Positions 42,769-51,842 of a DNA stretch of 56,689 nt are shown here, piece after piece. The stretch spans positions 1 to 56,689 of the forward strand of contig CAKZNC010000142.1 of assembly GCA_937129385.1 (NCBI GenBank). Direction: 5' to 3'. The translations under genes and the position numbers were made by a program. This stretch comes from an uncultured Bacteroidota bacterium (GTDB lineage Bacteria; Bacteroidota; Bacteroidia; Bacteroidales; GCA-2748055). The notes beneath the pieces are model-generated. The model did no database searches. It saw nothing but the letters and a program-made list of their open reading frames with translations, and was not told where the DNA came from. How positions within the stretch are numbered: position 1 is the first letter of the stretch; every line of letters starts with the position of its first letter.

Positions 42769-44349
42769 ATGAAGATGCGGACAGGAAGGTACAGTATCGC
42801 AACGATTTTGCTGTTGCTGTTGCTTCCTGTGCTAAACTCCAGCACACATGCCCAGTCGGTTGAAAATTTCAAAGTATCCGTCAGGGCCTCAAATAAACCC
42901 CTCCACAATGTCCTGGACGACCTGACCTCCCAGTGTGGCTTCTATTTCACATTTGATTCCAGGCTGATCGACAGCAGGAAAAGAATTACCATGAACCTGA
43001 AAGATGTGACAATCAAACAGGCCATTGACACGCTGTTCCAAAAATCAGGCCTCTCCTTCAGGATCATAAATAACAATATCGTGATCTACCCCGAGACGGC
43101 AATTGTCAGGAAAATCGCTGCCGACACCTCCAGCACTCCTTCAAAAACACTGGAGGTGCGCGGGATGATCAGGGACCAGCGAACGGAAAAGCCTCTCCCC
43201 TTTGCAACCGTCGGCCTGATGGATACCTACTTTGGCACCATCTCCAATGAAGACGGAAGCTTCGTTTTACGTATTCCTGACACACTTGCAAACCCCATCC
43301 TTGTCACATCCTTTATCGGATATAAAAATCAATATATCCCGATCAGTCTTGATTCAAATGAGCCCGTGGATATATTGCTGACCAAAAATATTATCTCACT
43401 CCAGGAGGTGATCATCCGCTACCAGGACCCGGTGGAATTGCTCTCCGAATCGATCCAAAAGATACGCAGTAATTACCTGGATGAACCGGCAGGAATGACT
43501 GCATACTACAGGGAAAGAGTAAGCAGGGATGACAAATGCATGGTCTTCTCCGAAGCTGTAGTCGAAATTGCCAAAGCTCCCTATACTAAATCTTTCATGT
43601 CGGAACGCTCCAGGTTACTGAAAGGAAGGAAAATTACCAATATTGAACTGGAAGACACAGTCGTATTCAAGATCCGCTCGGGACTCAATACACTTTTAAA
43701 ACTCGATATCATTAACCATCCTCCCGGTTTTCTTACAAATGATTTTAAGCTGGCATACAACCTCCACTTTTCCGATGTAGTATCATTCAAAGACCAACTT
43801 GTCTATGTGATCTCATTCCAGCAAAAAGAGAATATCGATGAGACCCTTTTCAGGGGTGATCTCTATATCGACCGGGAGAACCTCGCCATCCTGGCTGCAG
43901 ATTTCGAATATGATCCGGTCAGACTGGGACGCGAAGCAGAGATGTTCGTTGCCAAGAAAAGCAGGAGGGTGAAAATCAGACCGGTAAGTGCAAAATACCA
44001 CGTGGAATACAGCGATTCGGACCAGGGATACCATCTTGCAATGGTGCAGGGAGATGTGAAATTCAAGGTGAGGAAAAAGCGTGAATGGATCGCATCAAAA
44101 TACAGTGTTAGTCTGGAGATGGCGATCACCGCGATGGATCCGGGAAATCCGCCGGAGATCAAACTGGGCGAGCAGATCAAAGCTTCCTCAATTATGTCCG
44201 AAGAGAACTTTGCCTACGATCCCGGTTTTTGGGGTGACTACAATACAATTGCGCCTGAGGCAGACCTGACTGAGGCCCTCACAAAAATCGAAAAAACAAT
44301 CCTCGAGATAAGTGAAAGGCCGCAAATGGGAGTTACGGCAGATGAATAA
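42769..44349 (+). CDS. STN + CarboxypepD_reg + AFYRE-type domain protein without TonB barrel
   Basis: A 526-residue protein: signal peptide (ATILLLLLLPVLNSSTHAQ, about 8-28); an STN (secretin/TonB short N-terminal) domain at about 35-105 (VSVRASNKPLHNVLDDLTSQ, AIDTLFQKSGLSFRI, NNIVIYP); a CarboxypepD_reg domain at about 128-215 (VRGMIRDQRTEKPLPFATV, EDGSFVLRIPD); then about 300 residues matching the tail of the 39798 protein (AYYRE, FSEAVVEIAKAPY, LLKGRKITNIE, FWGDYNTIAPE). In most such cassettes STN plus CarboxypepD_reg head a SusC-like TonB receptor; here the barrel is replaced. The STN domain probably contacts the FecR protein encoded just upstream. What the tail binds is unknown. Confidence 0.85.
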   Translation: MKMRTGRYSIATILLLLLLPVLNSSTHAQSVENFKVSVRASNKPLHNVLDDLTSQCGFYFTFDSRLIDSRKRITMNLKDVTIKQAIDTLFQKSGLSFRIINNNIVIYPETAIVRKIAADTSSTPSKTLEVRGMIRDQRTEKPLPFATVGLMDTYFGTISNEDGSFVLRIPDTLANPILVTSFIGYKNQYIPISLDSNEPVDILLTKNIISLQEVIIRYQDPVELLSESIQKIRSNYLDEPAGMTAYYRERVSRDDKCMVFSEAVVEIAKAPYTKSFMSERSRLLKGRKITNIELEDTVVFKIRSGLNTLLKLDIINHPPGFLTNDFKLAYNLHFSDVVSFKDQLVYVISFQQKENIDETLFRGDLYIDRENLAILAADFEYDPVRLGREAEMFVAKKSRRVKIRPVSAKYHVEYSDSDQGYHLAMVQGDVKFKVRKKREWIASKYSVSLEMAITAMDPGNPPEIKLGEQIKASSIMSEENFAYDPGFWGDYNTIAPEADLTEALTKIEKTILEISERPQMGVTADE

Positions 44350-44535
44350 ATGGTTTCGCCGGCATCTTTAAACGTGAATAATACTGACTCCTTTTGCTTT
44401 TAGGACAGCTGCAGGAATCCCTGATTTCAAATATTAATTATTCCCGGCATAAAATGATCCTTGTCTGACAAACAGGAAAAGCACTTTTTTCATAAGTTTG
44501 ACCTATAATAATAACGCAATCTCATTTTACCCAAT
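44350..44535. other. Intergenic region before the glycan island
   Basis: 186 nt. It holds TAAGTTTG (44493-44500), an exact -7 box on the plus strand 35 nt before the ATG of the GH63-like gene. No terminator hairpin with a T run was found after the STN gene, and no small gene is supported. Confidence 0.5.
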
Positions 44536-46452
44536 ATGAAAATAAAATGGATCTCTATTGTTTGCATTTTCCTTGTGACATCCTGCAACAACACCCCACA
44601 ATCAACAAAAACTCCTGAGGAACTTGCAAGGGAGAACCGGGAAAACCTGCTCCAGGGATGGAACACCTGGGACAATCGCAGTATTCTCAGCCATGTATAC
44701 CTTCCCGATGAACTGGGACTTGTGATGCAAATCCGTGATGGTATGTCCGGTAAAATACTTCCAATTGCATTCACTGGCAACCGCTCTGAGGGAGCAGAGA
44801 AAGTGGAGACCATCGCTCATACTCCGGATGGCTCTTTTACAGATTTTATGCTACACTGGCAGGGGATCGATATCCGTGTTCAAACTGTTACAGAAGGGGA
44901 TGACCAATATATCAGGGTGACCAGGAATGACGAAGGGATAAATGATGGTGATCTGCTAATTGTTAAAAATGAATTTTTCTATAACCAGCAAGGTGAAATT
45001 GAAATAGATGACCGGTCTATCACTGCAAGCGCAAATGGAAAAGCTTTCCAAACTATAATACAGGGTGAGGATGCTTTCAAATACGGGGATGAAGGAATTG
45101 CGGCAAAATTGAACGAGAGAGTCTATATCACCTGCGGCAAGTCCATCTCCACGGAACAGATCGACAAATGGATCGACAGGTCGCTCGCTGAATGGAAGGC
45201 CGATATAGAGAACTATGGAGATTATGCTGAGTCTTTCAATGCCATTCAGAATGTGATCAACTGGACTGTTGTGTATGACCATGTGAACGGACAACCGGTG
45301 ATCCCGGTTTCAAGACCATGGTCTTACGGATGGGGACAATCAAAGCCCGGCGGATGGATACGTTTTTGCTGGGACAATTTCTTCGTGGCCTACATGCAGA
45401 CCATGCGCAGCAAGGAACTGGCGTACAGTGAAGCTATTGAGATGTGCAACTATGTGGATGAATTCGGGTTTGTTCCAAATTATATCGGTCCGTTTAACCG
45501 CGCAAGCCGCGACCGGTCACAACCCCCTGTGGGTGGAATGATGGTAAAAGAGATCTACAAGGCACACCCTGAAAAATGGTTCCTGGAGAAAACCTTCGAT
45601 CAGCTCCTTGAATGGAACCGCTGGTGGCCAGAAAACCGCGACCAGGATGGGTACCTTGCCTGGGGATCCACCCCTTTTGAATCGCCAACAGGTGACAGGA
45701 GGGACAATATCCAGAATGAATTCCAGGGAGCCAGCTATGAATCAGGACTGGATAATTCACCCATGTATGACGGAGTGCCGTTTGATACAACCCTTCATAT
45801 GATGCTGCTGGGGGATGTCGGTCTGATGGGGCTGTATGTCGGAGACTGTGAGGCACTCTCCGAAATGGCTGCTATTCTCGGCAGACTGGAAGATGAGACT
45901 GAATTGAAACAACGTGCGCAGTACTACAGGGAAAAGCTGCAGACCATGTGGGATGAAGAAACCGGCATGTTTCTCAATAAAAGAACCGACACCGGGGAAC
46001 TGAGCAAACGAATCTCCCCCACCAATTTTTATGCCCTGATCGCTGAGGCTGCTACACATGAACAGGCCGAAAGGATGATCAAGGAACATTTTTACAATCC
46101 CGATGAATTCTGGGGTGATTTTATCATGCCCTCTATCGCCAGGAACGACTCAGCCTATACAGGTGAGGACTACTGGCGTGGCAGCATCTGGGCACCCATG
46201 AACTTCCTGGTCTATTATGGGTTGAGGAATTATAATCTCCCGCAGGCAAAGAAGGACCTGAGTGAAAAATCCAGGAAACTGCTTATGAAAGAGTGGCTCG
46301 ACCGTGGCTATGTAAGAGAAAACTACAATGCGGAAACCGGGGGACCTCCCTCCTGGCGAAGTGATCACTTCTATCACTGGGGCGCCCTGCTGGGAATGAT
46401 CAACATGATCGAAGAGGGATTTGTACCCCCAACCGAAGCACCGATTGAATAA
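44536..46452 (+). CDS. GH63-like (alpha/alpha)6-barrel glycosidase lipoprotein
   Basis: A 638-residue lipoprotein (ISIVCIFLVTSC, Cys17). Residues about 30-220 form a beta-sandwich. From about 235 a toroid of helices follows, like bacterial GH63 enzymes and related trehalase-type folds. Signature stretches are RPWSYGWGQSK, GGWIRFCWDNFFVAYMQTM, EFGFVPNYIGPFN, YESGLDNSPMYDG with candidate acid D406, TNFYALIAEAAT, and YNAETGGPPSWRSDHFYHWG with a candidate base Glu near residue 605. The linkage is probably alpha (glucosidic or mannosidic family relatives), but the substrate is unknown. It is the first gene of a plus-strand group with GH43, sulfatase and symporter genes. Confidence 0.82.
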   Translation: MKIKWISIVCIFLVTSCNNTPQSTKTPEELARENRENLLQGWNTWDNRSILSHVYLPDELGLVMQIRDGMSGKILPIAFTGNRSEGAEKVETIAHTPDGSFTDFMLHWQGIDIRVQTVTEGDDQYIRVTRNDEGINDGDLLIVKNEFFYNQQGEIEIDDRSITASANGKAFQTIIQGEDAFKYGDEGIAAKLNERVYITCGKSISTEQIDKWIDRSLAEWKADIENYGDYAESFNAIQNVINWTVVYDHVNGQPVIPVSRPWSYGWGQSKPGGWIRFCWDNFFVAYMQTMRSKELAYSEAIEMCNYVDEFGFVPNYIGPFNRASRDRSQPPVGGMMVKEIYKAHPEKWFLEKTFDQLLEWNRWWPENRDQDGYLAWGSTPFESPTGDRRDNIQNEFQGASYESGLDNSPMYDGVPFDTTLHMMLLGDVGLMGLYVGDCEALSEMAAILGRLEDETELKQRAQYYREKLQTMWDEETGMFLNKRTDTGELSKRISPTNFYALIAEAATHEQAERMIKEHFYNPDEFWGDFIMPSIARNDSAYTGEDYWRGSIWAPMNFLVYYGLRNYNLPQAKKDLSEKSRKLLMKEWLDRGYVRENYNAETGGPPSWRSDHFYHWGALLGMINMIEEGFVPPTEAPIE

Positions 46453-46509
46453 TACACTCCTGTTTTTCAATACAACTGGCCAAAGCTATAATACTAATAA
46501 CTGCCTACC

Positions 46510-48132
46510 ATGAAATTCACTGCACCAATAAGTATTATCATCCTGGGAATCCTGATCAATTCATGTGGGGATGCTGTAAACGGAACCGAAAGCACTCCCC
46601 ACGAATTTGCCGGAGAACCCACCTACCAGAACCCGGTCATCAAAGGCTTTAATCCCGACCCCTCCATCTGCAGGGTCGGTGACGACTATTTCCTGGTTAC
46701 ATCCTCATTTGAATATTTTCCCGGTGTTCCCCTCTACCACTCCACCGACCTGGTGAACTGGACACAGATCGGGAATGTGCTTGACAGGGACTCCCAACTT
46801 GACCTGGAAGGGGTTGCACCATCCGGAGGGATCTTTGCCCCCACGCTCAGATACCACGATGGTACTTTTTATATGATTACCACCAATGTTTCACGCGGAC
46901 AAAACATTCTTGTGATAACAGATGATCCATTTGGAAAATGGTCTGATCCGGTGGTTATTCAAAAACAAAACATCGATCCTTCGCTCTTTTTCGATGACGA
47001 TGGAAAGGTCTATTATACAGGCACCTCACCATGGGAGGAGAACAGTGCTCCCGGCATCTACCAGGCGGAAGTGGACCTCAAAACAGGCGAACTGCTTACC
47101 GAATACAAACTCATTTGGGAAGGAACGGGCGGCAGATATCCTGAAGGTCCGCATCTTTACAAAATCGGTGATATGTACTACCTCATGATCTCAGAAGGCG
47201 GTACGGAGATGGGCCACTTCGTCACCATGGCCCGTAGTGACAATCCATGGGGACCTTTCGAGGAATGTCCACACAATCCGATCCTGACCAACAGGAACGA
47301 ACCATTCAACAATCCCGTGCAGAATTCGGGGCATGCCGACCTGGTGCAGGATCCTGACGGCAAATGGTGGATGGTCCACCTTGCAGTCCGCAATGTCAAC
47401 AAACACCACCACCTGGGACGGGAGACCTTTCTGCTGCCTGTTGACTGGAATGAAGAGGGCTGGCCCGTCATCAACCGGGATGGTGTATCGCATATTGATG
47501 TATTCGCAAAAACCGGAACCACCCAGGTACCTTCAAGAATGAATTCCTATGATTTCGCAGAGAAACCCGGACCCGAATGGACCCACCTGAGGAATCCTGA
47601 CAGGGACAATTACAGGCATGACACTTCAGAACAGGTGATGATACTTACCGGCACAGTTCTCACACTTGACGACCTTGCCAATCCTACCTTCATGGGGATC
47701 AGGCAGGAAGACCTGGAGATGACGTGTACGGTAAAATTTAACCCAGGCCTGGCAGCCGATGGTCAGGAAGCGGGTCTGACTGCATACATGAACAATGAAC
47801 ACTATTATGCTGTATCCACCCGGCAAGTATCAGGAAAAAAATATGTGATCCTCACCATGAAACTGGGGACCATGAAACACGTGGAGGAAATGGTTCCTTA
47901 CAACGGAGGTATTGTCTGGCTATCAATAAAGGGTGATCCGGAATCCTATACCTTCTCGTGGTCGGCCGATGGCAAAGAATTCACTGAACTCGGCAGCAAC
48001 TATACCCGCCTGATCTCCACAGAAACAGCAGGCGGTTTCACAGGTGTTTTCCTCGGAATGTATGCTACATCCAATGGCACCAAACAAGGGCCAACGGCAC
48101 GATTTCAAAACTTTAGCTACATTTCGGAATAG
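46510..48132 (+). CDS. GH43 family glycosidase lipoprotein
   Basis: A 540-residue lipoprotein (ISIIILGILINSC, Cys19). Residues about 38-345 are a five-bladed beta-propeller: catalytic base D50 in GFNPDPSI, pKa modulator D156 in NIDPSLFF, and acid E212 in RYPEGPHLYK. The last ~190 residues are a concanavalin-like module (GH43_C2 type) with GQEAGLTAYMNNEHYYAV and TFSWSADGKEFTELG. These are the three acidic residues of GH43 beta-xylosidases and alpha-L-arabinofuranosidases. The substrate is thus likely a pentose-containing glycan, although GH43 subfamilies vary. It lies 57 nt after the GH63-like gene. Confidence 0.93.
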   Translation: MKFTAPISIIILGILINSCGDAVNGTESTPHEFAGEPTYQNPVIKGFNPDPSICRVGDDYFLVTSSFEYFPGVPLYHSTDLVNWTQIGNVLDRDSQLDLEGVAPSGGIFAPTLRYHDGTFYMITTNVSRGQNILVITDDPFGKWSDPVVIQKQNIDPSLFFDDDGKVYYTGTSPWEENSAPGIYQAEVDLKTGELLTEYKLIWEGTGGRYPEGPHLYKIGDMYYLMISEGGTEMGHFVTMARSDNPWGPFEECPHNPILTNRNEPFNNPVQNSGHADLVQDPDGKWWMVHLAVRNVNKHHHLGRETFLLPVDWNEEGWPVINRDGVSHIDVFAKTGTTQVPSRMNSYDFAEKPGPEWTHLRNPDRDNYRHDTSEQVMILTGTVLTLDDLANPTFMGIRQEDLEMTCTVKFNPGLAADGQEAGLTAYMNNEHYYAVSTRQVSGKKYVILTMKLGTMKHVEEMVPYNGGIVWLSIKGDPESYTFSWSADGKEFTELGSNYTRLISTETAGGFTGVFLGMYATSNGTKQGPTARFQNFSYISE

Positions 48133-48136
48133 ACCA

Positions 48137-48176
48137 TTATTTACGTAGTTAATTACGTAATAAACTACGTAAATAA
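48137..48176. promoter_or_regulatory. Triple TACGTA palindrome array
   Basis: TACGTA occurs at 48142-48147, 48154-48159 and 48166-48171, exactly 12 bp apart. The whole lies in a 14-bp inverted repeat, TTATTTACGTAGTT (48137-48150) and AACTACGTAAATAA (48163-48176), with a near-palindromic centre. It starts 5 nt after the GH43 stop and about 80 nt before the sulfatase ATG. No T run follows, so it looks more like an operator than a terminator. Confidence 0.6.
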
Positions 48177-48255
48177 CTTATTCCTGGATGTACCCCTGAT
48201 TAGAGACGAGAAAATTATTTAGCATTCCATAGTATTCACATGTAAAATCATACAT

Positions 48256-49794
48256 ATGAGATCCCTGGCATTTTTTTCCATCATCCTTCTATTGATCCTC
48301 CAATCCTGTCGTCCGGCTGTTGAAAAACAGCAAAATGTTAAACTCCCCAACATCATCCTCATCCTGGCCGATGATCTTGGTTGGTCCGATATCGGATGTT
48401 ACGGAAGTGAGGTTTCAACACCTCACCTGGACAGCCTCGCAGAAAACGGGCTAAGATTCACAAACATCCACAATACTTCCAAGTGCTTTCCCTCCAGGGC
48501 CTGCCTTGTCACAGGTGTCTATGCCCAGCAAAGCAATTATGACCGTGGTTTCAATCATCCCCTCACCAATGCAGTTACCCTGGGCGAGGTCCTGAAAACC
48601 GCCGGCTACCGTACCCTCTGGTCGGGAAAACACCACGGAATGGAAAACCCGGTGACCCGGGGTTTCGACAGGTATTATGGATTGAAAGACGGTGCCACCA
48701 ACTATTTCAACCCGGGCCATCAGCGGCCTGGCGAAGGCAAACCTGCACAAAAAAGGGGTGACCGTAAGTGGTGTATCGACAGTGTAATGTATGCTCCATA
48801 TACCCCGGACGACAAGGACTTCTATACTACCGACTATTTTACCAGATATGCCATCAATTGGCTAGAGGAATACAGGGATGAAGAGAAACCATTCTTTCTC
48901 TACCTCGCTTACAATGCCCCACACGATCCGCTCCAGGCATGGCCGGCGGATATCGAGAAATACAGGGGCAATTACATGAAGGGATACGAAGCTGTCCGTA
49001 AAGCCAGGTATGAAAAACAAATGCAGATGGGATTGATCGACGAGGATTTTAACTTGTCTGCCCCTACATATGATCCCTGGAATAGCTATCCTGATTCAGT
49101 GAAGGTGCAGGAAGATCTGAAAATGGCTGTCTATGCCGCGATGATTGACTGCATGGACCGCAACATCGGCAGGGTATTGAAAAAGGTCAGGGAAATCGGC
49201 GAGGAAGAAAATACGCTCGTCATCTTCCTTTCCGACAACGGTGCATCGGCCGAGGTGGTCAACATCCCCGGAAGCGGTCCCATCGGCTCCATGACGCGAT
49301 GGACATCCCTGGGACCCGACTGGGCCAATGTGGGGAACACTCCCTTCAGGCTATTCAAGAATTACAGTTATGAAGGGGGGATACGCACACCTATGATCGC
49401 CTACTGGCCTGGCAGGATCAGTGAGCCGGGCACGTCTAATTCCTCACCCGGTCATTTTATCGATATCATGGCCACACTTGTTGACATCACCGGGGCTGCA
49501 TACCCCGACTCTGCCCAGGGTGATTTTGTCTTTCCGATGGCCGGACAAAGCCTGGTGCCTGCATTGAGCGGAGAAACAATCGAAAGGAAAGAACCTATCT
49601 TCTGGCAATGGGCCCGGGGCAGCGCAGTCCTCGATGGTAAATGGAAGATCGTGAAAAACGGTCAGGACAAACCCTGGGACCTCTATAACATGCATACTGA
49701 TCCATCCGAAACCACAAACCTGGCAGGTGATCAACCGGAGGTTGTGCAGCGAATGGACAGTCTGTTTAATGATTGGGTATTGAAATATCAATAA
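48256..49794 (+). CDS. S1-family sulfatase lipoprotein
   Basis: A 512-residue lipoprotein (AFFSIILLLILQSC, Cys18). It removes sulfate esters from a glycan. Metal site residues are D39 and D40 in LILADDLGWSDIG. The formylglycine site is C77 in KCFPSRACLVTG, matching CxPSR, so a Cys-type maturase (anSME or FGE) is needed; none is in view. LSDNGASAEV holds the later metal ligands. The truncated YNMHTDPSETTNLAGD end is typical. It is distinct from the second sulfatase at 51843 in sequence and in its active-site flanks, so the two may attack different positions. Next to the SSS symporter gene, 43 nt away. Confidence 0.93.
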   Translation: MRSLAFFSIILLLILQSCRPAVEKQQNVKLPNIILILADDLGWSDIGCYGSEVSTPHLDSLAENGLRFTNIHNTSKCFPSRACLVTGVYAQQSNYDRGFNHPLTNAVTLGEVLKTAGYRTLWSGKHHGMENPVTRGFDRYYGLKDGATNYFNPGHQRPGEGKPAQKRGDRKWCIDSVMYAPYTPDDKDFYTTDYFTRYAINWLEEYRDEEKPFFLYLAYNAPHDPLQAWPADIEKYRGNYMKGYEAVRKARYEKQMQMGLIDEDFNLSAPTYDPWNSYPDSVKVQEDLKMAVYAAMIDCMDRNIGRVLKKVREIGEEENTLVIFLSDNGASAEVVNIPGSGPIGSMTRWTSLGPDWANVGNTPFRLFKNYSYEGGIRTPMIAYWPGRISEPGTSNSSPGHFIDIMATLVDITGAAYPDSAQGDFVFPMAGQSLVPALSGETIERKEPIFWQWARGSAVLDGKWKIVKNGQDKPWDLYNMHTDPSETTNLAGDQPEVVQRMDSLFNDWVLKYQ

Positions 49795-49837
49795 TTTCAT
49801 TAAAATTGTGCTCAGCTAAAACTAAAACGATCAACTC

Positions 49838-51679
49838 ATGGCACTGAATTCCCTGGACTGGATCATCATCGGCATCTTTTTCATCGTCCTATTGAGCATC
49901 GGTTATTTCGCCTCCCGGGGTGCCGGCAAAAGCAGTGCGAGTTTTTTTCTCTCCGGCCGGAATATGCCCTGGTGGCTGCTGGGTGTATCCATGGTGGCTA
50001 CCACCTTCTCCTGTGACACACCCAACCTGGTAACAGACATGGTACGCACAGGCGGGGTGGCCTCCAACTGGCAATGGTGGGCTTTTTTGCTCACAGGCAT
50101 GCTCACGGTTTTTGTCTATGCAAAATTATGGAACCGTTCAAAGGTACTTACCGATAATGAGTTCTACGAGTTAAGATACAGCGGTAAAATGGCTGAGTTC
50201 CTGCGCGGATTCAGAGCGGTTTACCTGGGAATTTTCTTTAATGTAATGGTCATTGCCAGCGTCTCCCTGGCATTTATCAAGATCGTAAGCGTTATGCTCG
50301 GGGTGAATCCCACGATCGCATTGATTATCGCGGGTGTGATCATCGTATTCTATTCAGGTCTCGGGGGTCTGAAATCGATCCTGTATACCGATCTCTTCCA
50401 GTTCTCTTTTGCTCTATTCGGTGCAATAATCGCAGCTGTTTTTGTTGCAAAATCTCCCGAGATAGGGGGATTGGATGGACTGATGGCTCATCCGGCCGTA
50501 TCTGATAAACTCAGACTGATCCCGGATGCCAGTAATAAGGAGCTGTTCATCAGCATCTTCCTGATCCCTATTGCCGTCCAGTGGTGGGCCGCTTGGTACC
50601 CGGGTGCAGAACCCGGAGGAGGTGGCTATGTCGTGCAAAGAATGCTCTCTGCCAAAAATGAAAAGCACGCCGTAGGTGCGACCATGCTGTTCAACTTTTT
50701 TCATTATGCTTTGCGCCCGTGGCCGTGGATCATAGTCGGTCTGGGTTCATTGATCATATTTCCAAGTCTCGATTCACTGCAGGTCGCATTTCCGGATATC
50801 AATCCACAGTTTGTCAAGCATGACCTTGCCTACCCTGCCATGCTGAAGACATTTCTGCCAGCTGGTCTGCTAGGACTGGTGGTGGCATCGCTTATAGCTG
50901 CATTTATGTCAACGGTGGCTTCACAGATCAACTGGGCCTCCTCATACCTGGTCAACGACCTGTACGGACGATTCATCAAGCCCGATGCGACAGAAAAACA
51001 ACGTGTCCTTTTCGGCCGACTGTCAACAGTATTGCTGATGGTTCTTTCCATACTCCTGGCGCTTTCTCTTAAAAACGCTTTGCAAGTATTCAGGTACCTG
51101 CTGATGATCGGTGCAGGAACCGGATTACTGTACATTATGCGCTGGTTCTGGTGGCGTATCAACGCATGGTCGGAACTGGTGGCCATGATCGCTGCATTCA
51201 CCTTCTCCATCACCTTTATTCTCATGGAGAATTTCGCAATGCAAGAACTTGGGGACGGACAAATCGTCCTGGCTGGTGTCGAAACCAGCATGAGTGCCTG
51301 GAACATTTTTAAATTTCTTTCCATTGTGCTCCTCACGACCATCTCCTGGATCGTCACCTCACTGTTGACAAAACCGGTGGATGATGATATCCTCCGAAGT
51401 TTCTACCGCAAGATCAAGCCAGGCGGACCCGGTTGGAAAAAGGTAATACAGAAGGCTGAAGATGAGGGTGTGGAACTTGTGAAGGAAAAAGACCTGAAAT
51501 GGGACGTGCCCACCGGGATCCTGGCCATGGTTTTCGGAGCAGCATCCATATACAGCATCCTCTTCTCTATCGGTACTTTCCTCTATGGAGAGACTCAGAC
51601 AGGATTCATCTTTATGGCAACCGGGACCGTTTCCATCGCAGCAATGATCTATTTCTGGCGACGGCTTCGTACAGAGTGA
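49838..51679 (+). CDS. Sodium:solute symporter (SSS family)
   Basis: A 613-residue inner-membrane protein with about 14 hydrophobic segments. The family is shown by DWIIIGIFFIVLLSIGYFAS, FFLSGRNMPWWLLGVSMVAT, GLGGLKSILYTDLFQF (the SSS signature) and AAFMSTVASQINWASSYLVN. SSS proteins import sugars, sialic acid, amino acids or carboxylates with Na+. In glycan clusters such proteins usually import a monosaccharide released by the nearby enzymes; the exact sugar is not evident. A hydrophilic C-terminal stretch (about 520-550) precedes the last two segments. It is the last gene of the plus-strand group. Confidence 0.93.
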   Translation: MALNSLDWIIIGIFFIVLLSIGYFASRGAGKSSASFFLSGRNMPWWLLGVSMVATTFSCDTPNLVTDMVRTGGVASNWQWWAFLLTGMLTVFVYAKLWNRSKVLTDNEFYELRYSGKMAEFLRGFRAVYLGIFFNVMVIASVSLAFIKIVSVMLGVNPTIALIIAGVIIVFYSGLGGLKSILYTDLFQFSFALFGAIIAAVFVAKSPEIGGLDGLMAHPAVSDKLRLIPDASNKELFISIFLIPIAVQWWAAWYPGAEPGGGGYVVQRMLSAKNEKHAVGATMLFNFFHYALRPWPWIIVGLGSLIIFPSLDSLQVAFPDINPQFVKHDLAYPAMLKTFLPAGLLGLVVASLIAAFMSTVASQINWASSYLVNDLYGRFIKPDATEKQRVLFGRLSTVLLMVLSILLALSLKNALQVFRYLLMIGAGTGLLYIMRWFWWRINAWSELVAMIAAFTFSITFILMENFAMQELGDGQIVLAGVETSMSAWNIFKFLSIVLLTTISWIVTSLLTKPVDDDILRSFYRKIKPGGPGWKKVIQKAEDEGVELVKEKDLKWDVPTGILAMVFGAASIYSILFSIGTFLYGETQTGFIFMATGTVSIAAMIYFWRRLRTE

Positions 51680-51842
51680 GATAGCCAGTCGGCAGTCCTC
51701 AGTCGACTGTCGTATGCATTAATCAAGTCCTGGGGGCCATGAGCTTGTCGAATGGCAGTCCTATTGCGTCGAAATAACGCCTTGCTCTGCGTAAACTCCT
51801 CGTATCTCTGCGGTTAAAACAAGACGAGCGAATGCGAGTCTT
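51680..51842. repeat. Intergenic region with degenerate repeats, incl. CGCAGAG copy 2
   Basis: Between convergent genes. It starts with CAGTC-type degenerate repeats (51690-51717). At 51781-51820 the minus strand reads TTTTAACCGCAGAGATACG followed by AGGAGTTTACGCAGAGCAAG, related to the element at 37991. No gene or terminator was recognised. Confidence 0.5.

Noticed and set aside
44536-51679. A full polysaccharide utilisation locus of SusCD type
   Set aside because: No SusC-like TonB receptor or SusD-like lipoprotein is present in the window, so only a glycan catabolic cluster can be claimed.
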